A stretch of DNA of 32,449 nt from Fidelibacterota bacterium (GCA_002703645.1 NZUX01000033.1:93572-126020); one strand, 5' to 3'; shown: positions 17,871 to 28,274, counted from the first letter of the stretch. Program-made: numbers and translations. The notes: generated by a model not told the origin, from the sequence alone.

Positions 17871-19157
17871 TCAATTCCTAATGAATCTAAAGTAAAAAGT
17901 TTTATAATAATATATTAAATAAGAAAAATGAACAAATCCATAGGCAGCAATATCAACTATAATAAAATTTTTAAGATTCAAAAGATTGTACATATTTAAA
18001 ATTAGACAACTAACTATGAGAAGTATTCCACCTGTCAATTGAATAATTGGTTCAAAATTTAACTTATTGATTGTTGGTGATTTAATTACAAAAGCTATAT
18101 ATGAACTAATTAGCTTAATAGGAATGATAAAACTAAATAAAATAGTTATATTAATTGCATCTTCCCATTTTGGCAAAAAATTTAATACAATAAAATTTAA
18201 TATAAATGGTAATAAGGCAATAAATCCAAATGAAATTAAAATTAATATAGAGGTTTCTTTAATAACTATTTTATGAGCCTCTACATAATTCGATTTAGCA
18301 AGTAAATTATATATTTCTAAACCTCTTACCTTTAATACAGAGCCAAGAAATATGGTGATAAAAATACTAATAACCATATCTGCAAAACCAAATAAACCCG
18401 TAGCAACCAACCCTAAATAACTAACAATAAGGATTCTTTCAGTATATCTAAAAAAACCAAATGCTAAAGTTCCAAATGTTAATGGAAAACCAACTTTTAA
18501 TATTTCTTTTAAATCAATCCAATTAATTTTAAAAGAAAAAAATCTTCCAATCATATTATATGCATAAATAATAATAATTAAAGAAGAGACTATAGGAACA
18601 ATTAAAACTGCATAAATATTAATAAAAGGGACTAAACAAATAACAAAAATTGAATTGAAAAATCCTTGAAATAATATTAATTGACTTAGTTTAGAGAAAC
18701 TTTTATTTAACTGTAATTCTGTTTGAATAATACCAAATAGTTTAGCTGTAAACAATCCAATTGATGACAAAATAATAATTATAGATATAGTATTATCTTT
18801 AAAAAATAATGAACTAAGGATTCCAACTATAAAAAGAAGAAAACTAAGTAAAAGTTCTCCAGAATATCCATTATTTTTAATTTTTATAACTTCTACATCA
18901 TCCCCTATAGATTTTGCTGTAAGAGCATTCCTAATAATTGTTGGCTTAAAACCTAAACTTCCAAACTTATTTAGCATTTTTATTAACTCAGCAGATTTAA
19001 GAATACCATATATTTCTGGATTAATATATTTTACAACAATAAAACTTTTTATCATTTGAATGGGATTAATTAAAATTTGGGTACCCACCATTGCAATAAC
19101 ATCATTAAAACTTTTGTTATTAAATTTATTAGTTATTTTATTTAAGTAGCTCATCAT
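17871..19157 (-). CDS. Oligosaccharide flippase (Wzx-like, MOP superfamily)
   Basis: Multispanning; NDVIAMVGTQILINPIQMIKSFIVVKYINPEIYGILKSAE; DLKEILKVGFPLTFGTLAFGFFRYTERILIVSYLGLVATGLFGFADMV. Confidence 0.88.
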   Translation of the reverse strand: MMSYLNKITNKFNNKSFNDVIAMVGTQILINPIQMIKSFIVVKYINPEIYGILKSAELIKMLNKFGSLGFKPTIIRNALTAKSIGDDVEVIKIKNNGYSGELLLSFLLFIVGILSSLFFKDNTISIIIILSSIGLFTAKLFGIIQTELQLNKSFSKLSQLILFQGFFNSIFVICLVPFINIYAVLIVPIVSSLIIIIYAYNMIGRFFSFKINWIDLKEILKVGFPLTFGTLAFGFFRYTERILIVSYLGLVATGLFGFADMVISIFITIFLGSVLKVRGLEIYNLLAKSNYVEAHKIVIKETSILILISFGFIALLPFILNFIVLNFLPKWEDAINITILFSFIIPIKLISSYIAFVIKSPTINKLNFEPIIQLTGGILLIVSCLILNMYNLLNLKNFIIVDIAAYGFVHFSYLIYYYKTFYFRFIRN

Positions 19158-20289
19158 AAACTAAATTCATATTATTCAAATACTTATCTTTTGAAAATTT
19201 TTCTTCTATAGATTTCTTAGAATTGACTATAATTTCTCTTTTAAAATTATTATCTCTCATGCGGATTATAGCGCTAACCAACTCCTCATGATTTCCATAC
19301 TCTACTAATATTCCATTTATATTATTACTAATAATTTCAGGAATTCCACCAATATCTGTTGCTATTACAGGTATACCAGAACACATGGATTCTAAAATAA
19401 CTCTTCCGAAAGATTCATTTTTTGATGGAACTACAGTTATATCAATCTTTGATAAAAAATCAACTTTATTTTCAATATATCCTTTAAATTGAACAAAATT
19501 TTGCAATGACTTTTCTTTAACTATAAATTGTATTTTTTCTTTCTCTGGTCCGTCTCCTGCTAATATTAATTTATAATTCTTATTATCCTTGATTAATTTT
19601 TCAAATGAATTAATTAAAAACTCATGCCCTTTTGCTTCTGTGAAATTTGCTAAAACTCCAATATTAACTACATCTGACTCTAATTTGCTATCTTGATATA
19701 TAAAATCTTTCTCATCAATAAAATTATAGGCTACTTTTATATCTTTTTCAATTCCATTTTTTATCCAATATTTTTGACAAGCATTCGAATTTGCAATAAA
19801 TATATCAACATTATTATTTGCAAATATTGCCATTTTTTCATTAAATCCAGATCCTCTAGTAGATCTTTGATGACTAATGATTTTTACATCTAGAGATTCC
19901 GCTGCAATAAGATAAACTAAATCTCTTAGTATCTGATTATTTAAATATATGATTTCAATTTTATTATCAATAATTATCTCTCTTATCATTCTAATTGTTG
20001 AATAATGAATAATTCTTAGGATAAACTTAAAGGGAAGCCATTTAATTCTATAAATCAATGAATGAATTTTTAATATAAAATAATTATTTAAGTCTTTTGA
20101 ATAAATTCTATCTTTAATGGAATAGATAGGAATATCTAAATCATTCCAAAGCTTATTATATTTTGTTTTATTAAAACATGCAATATAGGGATTGATTTTA
20201 CTACGATTGATAAATCTCAAATATTGATATAGACTCTCAAATGAGCCTCCACCTGAAATACCAGATTCAATAAATAAAATATTAATCAC
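19138..20289 (-). CDS. Glycosyltransferase family 4
   Basis: ILFIESGISGGGSFESLYQYL; VGVLANFTEAKGHEFLINSFE; PSKNESFGRVILESMCSGIPVIATDIGGIPEII. Confidence 0.93.
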   Translation of the reverse strand: MINILFIESGISGGGSFESLYQYLRFINRSKINPYIACFNKTKYNKLWNDLDIPIYSIKDRIYSKDLNNYFILKIHSLIYRIKWLPFKFILRIIHYSTIRMIREIIIDNKIEIIYLNNQILRDLVYLIAAESLDVKIISHQRSTRGSGFNEKMAIFANNNVDIFIANSNACQKYWIKNGIEKDIKVAYNFIDEKDFIYQDSKLESDVVNIGVLANFTEAKGHEFLINSFEKLIKDNKNYKLILAGDGPEKEKIQFIVKEKSLQNFVQFKGYIENKVDFLSKIDITVVPSKNESFGRVILESMCSGIPVIATDIGGIPEIISNNINGILVEYGNHEELVSAIIRMRDNNFKREIIVNSKKSIEEKFSKDKYLNNMNLVYDELLK

Positions 20290-21874
20290 AATTCTCTTTA
20301 ATTGTACTTATATAATATTCAGCCAAAATAGAATATATATTTTGAAACATATATATACTTAAAACTTTATGATAGCTAAACATTCCATACCATTGTAATG
20401 GATGTAGATAATAATCTAATAAATATTTTTTAATTTTATTCTTTATGCTAATTAATTTACGTCTCATCGTAATAATAATTCTTATTATATGAAATTTTTC
20501 TAGATATAATCTGAATTTATTTTTTTTATAAAATTGCTTTGTATTAGAAAAAATATCATAATTATCTATACTTTCAAGATATTCTTTATATAACTTTTTA
20601 TTTATTTTTTTATCTAATGGAATTTCTCTCCAAAAATGAATTAATTCACTATCCCATAATGGTAAATACCAGTCATAATTAAAATAATCATATACTCTTA
20701 AAGAATGTAAAACATGCTTCTGCTGTCTTTCTTTCCAATCATACCAATCATATATAAAGGCTGGATTAATTTTCCTATCATACATTTTTTTTATTGAGCT
20801 ATATATCTTGCTTTTAATGTGTTCTTGTGATTTAATAGGTATGCTCTTAAATTGGTTAACTCTAAAATGTTTTTGAATAATTAAATCAACTAATTGATCT
20901 TCGTTTATATGTTTATTTTCAAAGATTGGAAGTATATGCCCTCCCGCAATAAAATCTCCTGTATGGCCTGGAATAAAAATAGCATTATTATCAATTATAT
21001 TATTTTTGATTAAATAATTAACAGCTGGGAAATCTTGGATATGAGGTAATGCCTGAAAATTATCTGCACTAAAAAAATAGTTTTTAAAATCAGAAGTTTT
21101 AAACACTTCATTCCAAATCTTATTAGAATATTCTACAAAAAACCATTTGAATCCTAATTTATCAGCAATTTTTTTACTGATTAAAGATTCTTTATTATTA
21201 TTTTTACCATACGAAAAACAAATTACATTGGAGAAGCCATTCCTTTTTAACTCATGTACTATTAGTCTAGAATCTAAGCCTCCACTTAGAGGTACAATTA
21301 TTTGTTTATTACTACAATATTTTTTTAATCTATAAAAAACTCTATCTACTATAGAATTATGACTGGATATTAATTTATTAATATTAGATTCATCAAATTG
21401 ATTTGGGATATATTCAAAATAATTTTTTAATTCTAATAAATTATTTTTTTTATTATATGTTAAAATTTGTCCAGTACCAACCGATCTAATCCTATCTATT
21501 AAGGTATCATTCTCAGTAACAAAACCAGCTACTTTAAATTCATCTAAATTATTATCTATAAATTTATAATTATGGTAGATCTTTAAAATATTTTTAACTT
21601 TATCTGATACTATAAAGTAGTCATCATCTAAATAATAATATGCAATCATACTTCCTGATTTATCTGATATTATTTTAAGATTATCATCAATTATAACAAT
21701 CGCTAGAAAAGAGCCATTTTCAGGAATGGAATTCAAGTTATTTTGAAGATAGCTAATAGCTTTACTACCTTCATATAAATCATCATTAATAAAAAAATGA
21801 CCTCTAAAATAGAAACTACTTGAGCTATTCGTATGACAAGCAAACCTTTTACTAAGTTTAATTTTATATTTCAT
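20282..21874 (-). CDS. Asparagine-synthetase-like protein with degenerate N-terminal amidohydrolase domain
   Basis: IVPLSGGLDSRLIVHEL PP-loop; ACHTNSSSSFYFRGHFF...NGSFLAIVIIDDNLKIISDKSGSMIAYYY resembles a GATase-II domain but there is no Cys at position 2. ATG at 21874 chosen over 21895. Confidence 0.82.
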   Translation of the reverse strand: MKYKIKLSKRFACHTNSSSSFYFRGHFFINDDLYEGSKAISYLQNNLNSIPENGSFLAIVIIDDNLKIISDKSGSMIAYYYLDDDYFIVSDKVKNILKIYHNYKFIDNNLDEFKVAGFVTENDTLIDRIRSVGTGQILTYNKKNNLLELKNYFEYIPNQFDESNINKLISSHNSIVDRVFYRLKKYCSNKQIIVPLSGGLDSRLIVHELKRNGFSNVICFSYGKNNNKESLISKKIADKLGFKWFFVEYSNKIWNEVFKTSDFKNYFFSADNFQALPHIQDFPAVNYLIKNNIIDNNAIFIPGHTGDFIAGGHILPIFENKHINEDQLVDLIIQKHFRVNQFKSIPIKSQEHIKSKIYSSIKKMYDRKINPAFIYDWYDWKERQQKHVLHSLRVYDYFNYDWYLPLWDSELIHFWREIPLDKKINKKLYKEYLESIDNYDIFSNTKQFYKKNKFRLYLEKFHIIRIIITMRRKLISIKNKIKKYLLDYYLHPLQWYGMFSYHKVLSIYMFQNIYSILAEYYISTIKENCD

Positions 21875-23360
21875 AATTGATTTTTTGATATACACATCTA
21901 TTTTTGATATAAGTATCTATAGTATTTGGAAAATTTTTAATCCTATAATCAAAAAGATAGATGCTTTTCCCTGATATCAATGCCTCGCCAAAAGTTGTAG
22001 TCCCTGTATAATAAAAAGCATATGAATTAGAATAACTTAATGTATCCTTAAAAAAAGAATAATCAATATCAAAGCTATCATATATTTTATTTCGGCTTTG
22101 TTTGATTAGATTAAAAAACTTTCTAGTCTCAAATGTATTACCTGGATGAATCTTATAAATTACTTTAAAACCTTTTTTTTGAAGTTTTTTTATAATAGTT
22201 AATTCAATATAAAATTGGAGCGTTGGAAATACTGCAGTAGCAGATGAGAATGAATTATTTCTATAACGATTACCTATAAGTATTATAGTCTGAGAATCTA
22301 TATCATTTTCAACTAAGTTTGATTGGAAAAAATTATCAAAACAAGATTTTTTCATACTTCTTATTTCAAATTTATTATTATTTGGAGGTGGAAAAGACTG
22401 AGTAATATCATTCATAATTTTGATACTTTTCTCATTATATTCATACCAATAATCACATAGAGATAAATCTAACCAGCTAGTTAAATCATTCAGATAATTA
22501 ATTGGCTCTCCATGTTTAAATCCATGTATTTTACCTCCCAGTTTTCTAATAGCCACAGATAAAATTCTTGAATAATAATTATTATTACAACCTAAATATA
22601 AATTTATTTTCCTATCTCCTAATCCATCTATCACATTGATTAATGCATCGTTTGATCTAGTAAATAGATCAAGAGTATGGTTAAGTAAATATTTTTTTTG
22701 AATCAAATTTAATTCAACTCCAAAATTATTAGAGACATTGATTAAATCATCTAAAATTGATTTAACTAAACAATTAATTGCTTTATGATTTTTCTTATTT
22801 GATTTTAATCTAGAATTATAAAAATCAAAGAAACTCAATGAGCAAATTCGTCCATTATATTTTGATTTAATATGATTAAGAGTATTGATTGATCTTGATT
22901 CCATTAATATGAATATTTTATCTTTACCAAGCCTTGGAAGTGAAAAATTATTATCTATTATATTATTCTTAAATCTTCTCAAATAGGGTTTAAATCCTTT
23001 ATTAGGATTAAAATCTAAATTTGGGAAGCTTATTATAGGCGAATTTGGAATTTGATTTTCAGCTAAAGATTGCATGTATACGTTATCTTTTGATATTAAT
23101 GCATTACTACCAAATTCATCAATAATTTTTAAGCTATAAATTAAACTTGAGTACTCGACAAATATTTTATAATTAATTATTATTAGGTCACTAAAATGAG
23201 GGTTTTCTTTTATATGTTTGTTTAGGATATCCTTTATATCATTTTCTAGCTTTAAAAAATGATTCCATTTAATAGGCCAATCAAATGTTTTATACCAACT
23301 TTCTATACCTACTTTAAATATGCTTGATATATCTAAGGGGATGTCTTTATTATATTCCAA
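21864..23360 (-). CDS. Orphan protein, possible GT-B-like glycosyltransferase/surface carbohydrate protein
   Basis: C-terminal half: GGKIHGFKHGEPINYL, TIILIGNRYRNNSFSSATAVFPTLQF, KKLQKKGFKVIYKIHPGNTFET, YSNSYAFYYTGTTTFGEALISGKSIYLFD. These resemble GT-B C-terminal motifs (KxHP and TxxxEA-like). No confident family. Confidence 0.55.
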   Translation of the reverse strand: MEYNKDIPLDISSIFKVGIESWYKTFDWPIKWNHFLKLENDIKDILNKHIKENPHFSDLIIINYKIFVEYSSLIYSLKIIDEFGSNALISKDNVYMQSLAENQIPNSPIISFPNLDFNPNKGFKPYLRRFKNNIIDNNFSLPRLGKDKIFILMESRSINTLNHIKSKYNGRICSLSFFDFYNSRLKSNKKNHKAINCLVKSILDDLINVSNNFGVELNLIQKKYLLNHTLDLFTRSNDALINVIDGLGDRKINLYLGCNNNYYSRILSVAIRKLGGKIHGFKHGEPINYLNDLTSWLDLSLCDYWYEYNEKSIKIMNDITQSFPPPNNNKFEIRSMKKSCFDNFFQSNLVENDIDSQTIILIGNRYRNNSFSSATAVFPTLQFYIELTIIKKLQKKGFKVIYKIHPGNTFETRKFFNLIKQSRNKIYDSFDIDYSFFKDTLSYSNSYAFYYTGTTTFGEALISGKSIYLFDYRIKNFPNTIDTYIKNRCVYQKINYEI

Positions 23361-23407
23361 TATAAAATAGTATCCATTTTTATTTTCAATATTTTATAGA
23401 TAAAAAA

Positions 23408-23980
23408 TTAAATTAAAGAAACTTTATTATCTTTTAATTGATATTCTTGACACTGACTTATTCCATTTTTATCAAACTCTAATTTATCGCCTTTTTTATT
23501 TACCCATCCTATGATTTTACCTGGATTCCCAATTACTAAACTAAAATCAGGGATATCTTTTGTGATAACTGAACCAGAACCAATTAGTGCATATTCCCCT
23601 ATAGTAATACCACAAATAATTGTAGCGTTAGCACCAATGGAGGCTGATTTTTTAACTAGTGTTTTTAAATAAAATTCACTTCCTCTTTGAGGAAATTCAG
23701 AACGTGGAAGTTTTATATTTGTAAATACCATTGAAGGTCCGCAAAAGACATAATCTTCCAATGTCACACCTTCATAAACAGAAACATTATTTTGAATCTT
23801 CACATTACTACCAATCTTAACATTGCTCCCGATATTAACATTTTGTCCAATAGAACAATTATTTCCAATTTCTGAATTAGATTGGATGTGCGAAAAATGC
23901 CAAATTTTAGAGTCATCTCCTATTTTGACATTATTATCAATATAGCTTGATTCATGTATAAAAAAATTATTTTTCTTCAT
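23408..23980 (-). CDS. WbpD/WlbB-like UDP-sugar 3-N-acetyltransferase (left-handed beta-helix)
   Basis: IHESSYIDNNVKIGDDSKIWHFSHIQSNSEIGNNCSIGQNVNIGSNVKIGSNVKIQNNVSVYEGVTLEDYVFCGPSMVFTNIKLPRSEFPQRG hexapeptide repeats. Confidence 0.92.
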   Translation of the reverse strand: MKKNNFFIHESSYIDNNVKIGDDSKIWHFSHIQSNSEIGNNCSIGQNVNIGSNVKIGSNVKIQNNVSVYEGVTLEDYVFCGPSMVFTNIKLPRSEFPQRGSEFYLKTLVKKSASIGANATIICGITIGEYALIGSGSVITKDIPDFSLVIGNPGKIIGWVNKKGDKLEFDKNGISQCQEYQLKDNKVSLI

Positions 23981-24945
23981 TGTTCATTTAGTATTTTAGA
24001 TGCTAATTCTAATATCTTAATTATCTCATAGCCATTTTCAACATCTGACTTCTTGATTTTATTTATATTTAAATTATCAATAAAATATTTTAGTTCTTCT
24101 TTTAAAGGCTCTGTCTTCACATAAGGAATTTTTTCTGTAATGCCATCTTTTTTCTCAGGGATTTGGCCATTTAAAATAAATTTTTTATCATAAAATACTA
24201 TATCTTTATTAATACTAGAATCTTCAAAACTCAACATACCATCAGATCCAATAATGACTAGACGATGTTCCTTAAAAGGGTGAAGCCAACTTAGATATAT
24301 ATGGGCTTTAATATTATTTTCATATGACAATGTAGTAATTGTTGTATCATGAATTTCTTGTTGAACATATGCAGCACCAGAACATGATATATCTATAGGA
24401 TAAGAATTAATAAAATATTGTAAAATAGCAATATCATGAGGAGCAAAACTCCAAAAAACATTCTCTTCTGTTCGAATTTTTCCAAGATTTAATCTATTGC
24501 TATATATATATTGGAGCTTTCCAATTTTACCTATATCAATTAATTCTTTAATTTTAATAATAGCAGGATGAAACAATAATAAATGACCAACCATAGCATT
24601 TACATTATATTCATTTGCTAAAGTAACTATTTTCTTTGCATCATTTGAATTTAATGCCATCGGCTTTTCAATTAATATTGGATAACCCTTCTTGATTATA
24701 GCGCTTGCTACTTCAAGATGAGTTGAGGGGGGAGTAGCAACTATATATCCATCATAGTTTTTATTAAATGAATTTTCTAAATTTCTAAAAAAATCAACTT
24801 TAGGGTATTCATCTTTAATTTTCAATTCAATAGATTTAGAATAATCAACCACTCCACCTAAAGATTTTAGCTCATTTAATGTTCTAATATGATTGGCACC
24901 CCAGTATCCAGCACCAATAACACATATTTTTTTATTTTTATTCAT
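23977..24945 (-). CDS. Gfo/Idh/MocA oxidoreductase (WbpB/WlbA-like)
   Basis: KICVIGAGYWGANHIRTLNEL; YDGYIVATPPSTHLEVASAIIKKGYPILIEKPMALNSNDAKKIV; VFWSFAPHDIAILQYF. Confidence 0.93.
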   Translation of the reverse strand: MNKNKKICVIGAGYWGANHIRTLNELKSLGGVVDYSKSIELKIKDEYPKVDFFRNLENSFNKNYDGYIVATPPSTHLEVASAIIKKGYPILIEKPMALNSNDAKKIVTLANEYNVNAMVGHLLLFHPAIIKIKELIDIGKIGKLQYIYSNRLNLGKIRTEENVFWSFAPHDIAILQYFINSYPIDISCSGAAYVQQEIHDTTITTLSYENNIKAHIYLSWLHPFKEHRLVIIGSDGMLSFEDSSINKDIVFYDKKFILNGQIPEKKDGITEKIPYVKTEPLKEELKYFIDNLNINKIKKSDVENGYEIIKILELASKILNEQ

Positions 24946-24953
24946 GAAGCTTT

Positions 24954-26216
24954 TTATAATTGAGAAACCTCTAATCCCTTTAATTTAGGGAGAAAAGATT
25001 TTATGTCGAAGATGATTGTTTTTTTATGAGTAATAGAATCAAAGTCTATTTTTAAAAATTCATTATGAGAAACAGCTAAAATTATTGCATCATATTTACT
25101 TTTATAATAGTCATCTTTCATTTTTATTTTATATTCTTCTATAGATTCATCATCTGTTACCCATGGGTCATAAACATCAACTTCTACTTTATATTCCTTT
25201 AATTCAGAAATAACATCTACTACTTTGGTGTTACGTATATCTGGACAATTTTCTTTAAAAGTGAATCCTAATATTAAAACTTTAGATTCTTCTACTATAA
25301 TAGATTTCGAAATCATTCTTTTCAAAACTCTTTGAGCAATATAACGCCCCATGCTATCATTCAATCTCCTTCCAGCTGAAATAATTTCAGGAGTATAGCC
25401 AGAAATATTAGATTTATATGTTAAATAGTAAGGATCAACCCCTATACAATGTCCACCTACCAGTCCTGGCCTGTATGGTATAAAATTCCATTTTGTCGAA
25501 GCTGCATCAATTACTTCATTTGTATTAAGATTTAACTTTTCAAAAATAACAGCAAGCTCATTTACAAATGCTATATTTAAATCTCGCTGTGTATTTTCTA
25601 TTACTTTTGCCGCTTCAGCAACTTCTATGGATGAAACTGGATAAGTTTCTGCATCTGTTAATATTTTAGAATAAAGATTATCAATTAACTCTAATGAAAA
25701 ATCATTAGATCCGCTTACAATCTTTGTGATTTTAGTTAAAGTATTTTTTTTATCACCTGGATTAATTCTTTCTGGACTGTATCCACAATAAAAATCTTGA
25801 TTTAATTTTAATCCTGATTCTTTTTCTATGATAGGAATACAATCTTCCCTTGTGCAACCGGGGTAGACAGTAGATTCAAATATTATAATATCATTCTTTT
25901 TTATAACCTTCCCAATCGTTTTCGATGAGTTCTGCAATGCTTTAAGATTAGGTCTTTTTGAGCCATCTATAGGGGTTGGGACTGTAACTATATAGGTATT
26001 ATAATTACTTATATCTTTAATAGAAGATGTATAACAAAGATTTGTAGAAACTAGCTGATTTTTATCTACTTCTCCTGTTTTATCATTATTGTTTTTTAAA
26101 TTAGCTATTCTAATTTCATCAATATCAAATCCAATGGTTGGATAATATTTACTAAACTCAACAGCTAAGGGGAGTCCTACATATCCTAATCCTATTACAC
26201 ATATTTTATGATTCAT
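24954..26216 (-). CDS. Nucleotide sugar dehydrogenase, UDP-N-acetyl-hexosamine 6-dehydrogenase type (WbpA/TviB-like)
   Basis: KICVIGLGYVGLPLAVEFSKYYPTIGFDID; VTVPTPIDGSKRPNLKAL; ESTVYPGCTREDCIPIIEKESGLKLNQDFYCGYSPERINPGDK; FIPYRPGLVGGHCIGVDPYYLTYKS. Confidence 0.94.
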   Translation of the reverse strand: MNHKICVIGLGYVGLPLAVEFSKYYPTIGFDIDEIRIANLKNNNDKTGEVDKNQLVSTNLCYTSSIKDISNYNTYIVTVPTPIDGSKRPNLKALQNSSKTIGKVIKKNDIIIFESTVYPGCTREDCIPIIEKESGLKLNQDFYCGYSPERINPGDKKNTLTKITKIVSGSNDFSLELIDNLYSKILTDAETYPVSSIEVAEAAKVIENTQRDLNIAFVNELAVIFEKLNLNTNEVIDAASTKWNFIPYRPGLVGGHCIGVDPYYLTYKSNISGYTPEIISAGRRLNDSMGRYIAQRVLKRMISKSIIVEESKVLILGFTFKENCPDIRNTKVVDVISELKEYKVEVDVYDPWVTDDESIEEYKIKMKDDYYKSKYDAIILAVSHNEFLKIDFDSITHKKTIIFDIKSFLPKLKGLEVSQL

Positions 26217-26219
26217 GAG

Positions 26220-28274
26220 TTAGTTATCTGAGTTATAATAATATTGATAATAATTATAATAATAAGCGCTTCCATAAGAATCTAAATCACCAATAGCATT
26301 AAAAACGCATCCATTGATTTTAGAATTTACTTGATCTAGATTTTTAAGAACTCTTTCTAAAGCCCCTTTTTGGGTAACGCCAGGTCTACAGACCAAAATG
26401 AATTTATCAATGTGTTTTGATAAAATAAGAGCATCTGTAACCGCAACAATTGGAGGAGTATCAAAAAGGATAATATCATATTGCTCTTTCAAATTATCTA
26501 TCATGGTTTTCATACTATCAGAATCTAATAATTCAGATGGATTAGGAGGAACTATACCTGATGGAATTATATGTAAATTTTCAATATCTGTTTCTTTTAT
26601 AACTACTTCAAATTTTTCATCATTTATTAAATAATTAGTTAATCCAGGATTTTTTTCTACAGAAAATACCTTATTTATAACTGGTTTTCTTAAATCTGTA
26701 TCTATAAGTAATGTTTTTTTACCTAAATTAGCATATGTAAGAGCTAAATTAGCTACTGTCGTTGTTTTTCCTTCTCCTGGTCCAGGACTAGAAACTAAAA
26801 TCGTTTTATTTGTATTTGTATCTGAATACATTATACTAGTTCGAAGGGTTCTATAAGCTTCTGATATAGGTGATTTTGGGTCCTCAAGAGTAATCAGATG
26901 CCTCTCAATTTTATTTTCTTCTTTTAAAGTTTTTCTTATCTTCTTATGCTTCTTTCTATTTTTAATTGAGGGAATAATAGCTAAAACATTCAATCCATAC
27001 TTTTCAAGATCTTCCAATGATTTAATAGATGTGTTAAATTGCTCAATAAAAAGTGCGATTGAAAAAGCAGCTATCAATCCAAGCATAATACATAGCATCA
27101 TTTCTTTTCGCACTTTTGGTGATACTCTATTAATATTTGGATAGGCATAATCAACAACTTTAGCATCGCCAGTTTGAGATTCAAACATTATCTTAGACTC
27201 ATCTAGCTTTTGCATCATTAATCTAAAAGTTTGTTCTGAAATATTTTTTATCCTCTCTAAGCGCATAAGTTCAATAGTTTCTTCTGGTAAATGGTTTAAA
27301 GCATTTTGTTTAATTAATAATTCTTCTTTAATATTCAAAATTCTCTCAGATATTATTTTTTGATTTGCATTCACTTCCCTTTTCAATTCTTTTAATTCAA
27401 GTTTTCTAGTGCTTGAAACTTCATTTTTAGCACTCTCTTCTTGCAAATAGCTATTCTTTAGATTAACAGCATCTTCATAGTTAATTTTCTCCTGTATAAG
27501 TTTCGACTCAATGTCTAAAAATTGCTCTAATAATAATTTAGATGTTTCTCCAATATTGTAGATTTCATTAGATATTTGAAAAGTCTTAATTTGATTCTCA
27601 ATTTCCTCTAACTCTAATTCTTTCTTTTCAATTTGAGATTCTAAAAAAGTGATTGATTGATTAATTTCTTGGTTCGCCCATTTTTTTTCTTGATCAATAT
27701 AGGCATCAATAAAAGTGTTTACTATTAAAGCTGCCTCTGTAGGAGATAGGCTATTTACAGATATATTTAATATATTTGTTTTACGAATATTTTCAATTTT
27801 AATTGACTGTCTTAATTTTTTTGCTAAATATAGAATTGTTGATTCTGAATTATAATTTAGACTAATATCCTCTTCTTTTGAATCTAAAACTCCTCCCAAA
27901 GTTGATAAATATTCAAATGCTTTTCTATAAAAGCCTTCCGGCTTATATACTTTATTTCCCAATGCATATAATTTCTCATTTTTTGAAATAGAAATTAAGT
28001 CCTTAATTGCTCTTTTACTAATAGTGCTGGATTTTAAAATTTCAATTTTATCTTCAATAATTTTATTTTCATGACTAAAATTGAAAACATCTGATTTATT
28101 GTTACTACTTTCAATTAAAATAGTTCCGGACGCATTATAAATTGGTTTTTTCTTAAGAATATAGGCGCAGCCAAATATCATTATTAGGCTGAAAACAGCC
28201 ATCATTATTTTGATATTCCTCCTTATAAAGAACAGTAATTCTTTTATATTAAAATTTGTTTCAAGTTCGTTCAT
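26220..28274 (-). CDS. Polysaccharide co-polymerase / BY-type tyrosine autokinase (Wzc-like)
   Basis: N-terminal TM and Wzz domain; VSSPGPGEGKTTTVANLALTYA (Walker A); KKTLLIDTDLRKPVI (A'); ILFDTPPIVAVTDALIL (Walker B); C-terminal Tyr cluster YGSAYYYNYYQYYYNSDN. Confidence 0.95.
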   Translation of the reverse strand: MNELETNFNIKELLFFIRRNIKIMMAVFSLIMIFGCAYILKKKPIYNASGTILIESSNNKSDVFNFSHENKIIEDKIEILKSSTISKRAIKDLISISKNEKLYALGNKVYKPEGFYRKAFEYLSTLGGVLDSKEEDISLNYNSESTILYLAKKLRQSIKIENIRKTNILNISVNSLSPTEAALIVNTFIDAYIDQEKKWANQEINQSITFLESQIEKKELELEEIENQIKTFQISNEIYNIGETSKLLLEQFLDIESKLIQEKINYEDAVNLKNSYLQEESAKNEVSSTRKLELKELKREVNANQKIISERILNIKEELLIKQNALNHLPEETIELMRLERIKNISEQTFRLMMQKLDESKIMFESQTGDAKVVDYAYPNINRVSPKVRKEMMLCIMLGLIAAFSIALFIEQFNTSIKSLEDLEKYGLNVLAIIPSIKNRKKHKKIRKTLKEENKIERHLITLEDPKSPISEAYRTLRTSIMYSDTNTNKTILVSSPGPGEGKTTTVANLALTYANLGKKTLLIDTDLRKPVINKVFSVEKNPGLTNYLINDEKFEVVIKETDIENLHIIPSGIVPPNPSELLDSDSMKTMIDNLKEQYDIILFDTPPIVAVTDALILSKHIDKFILVCRPGVTQKGALERVLKNLDQVNSKINGCVFNAIGDLDSYGSAYYYNYYQYYYNSDN

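Noticed and set aside
18067-21335. Plus-strand ORFs at 18067-18276, 19693-19893 and 21147-21335
   Set aside because: Antisense to the Wzx-like, GT4 and AsnB-like genes; hydrophobic or low-complexity translations expected from AT-rich antisense sequence.
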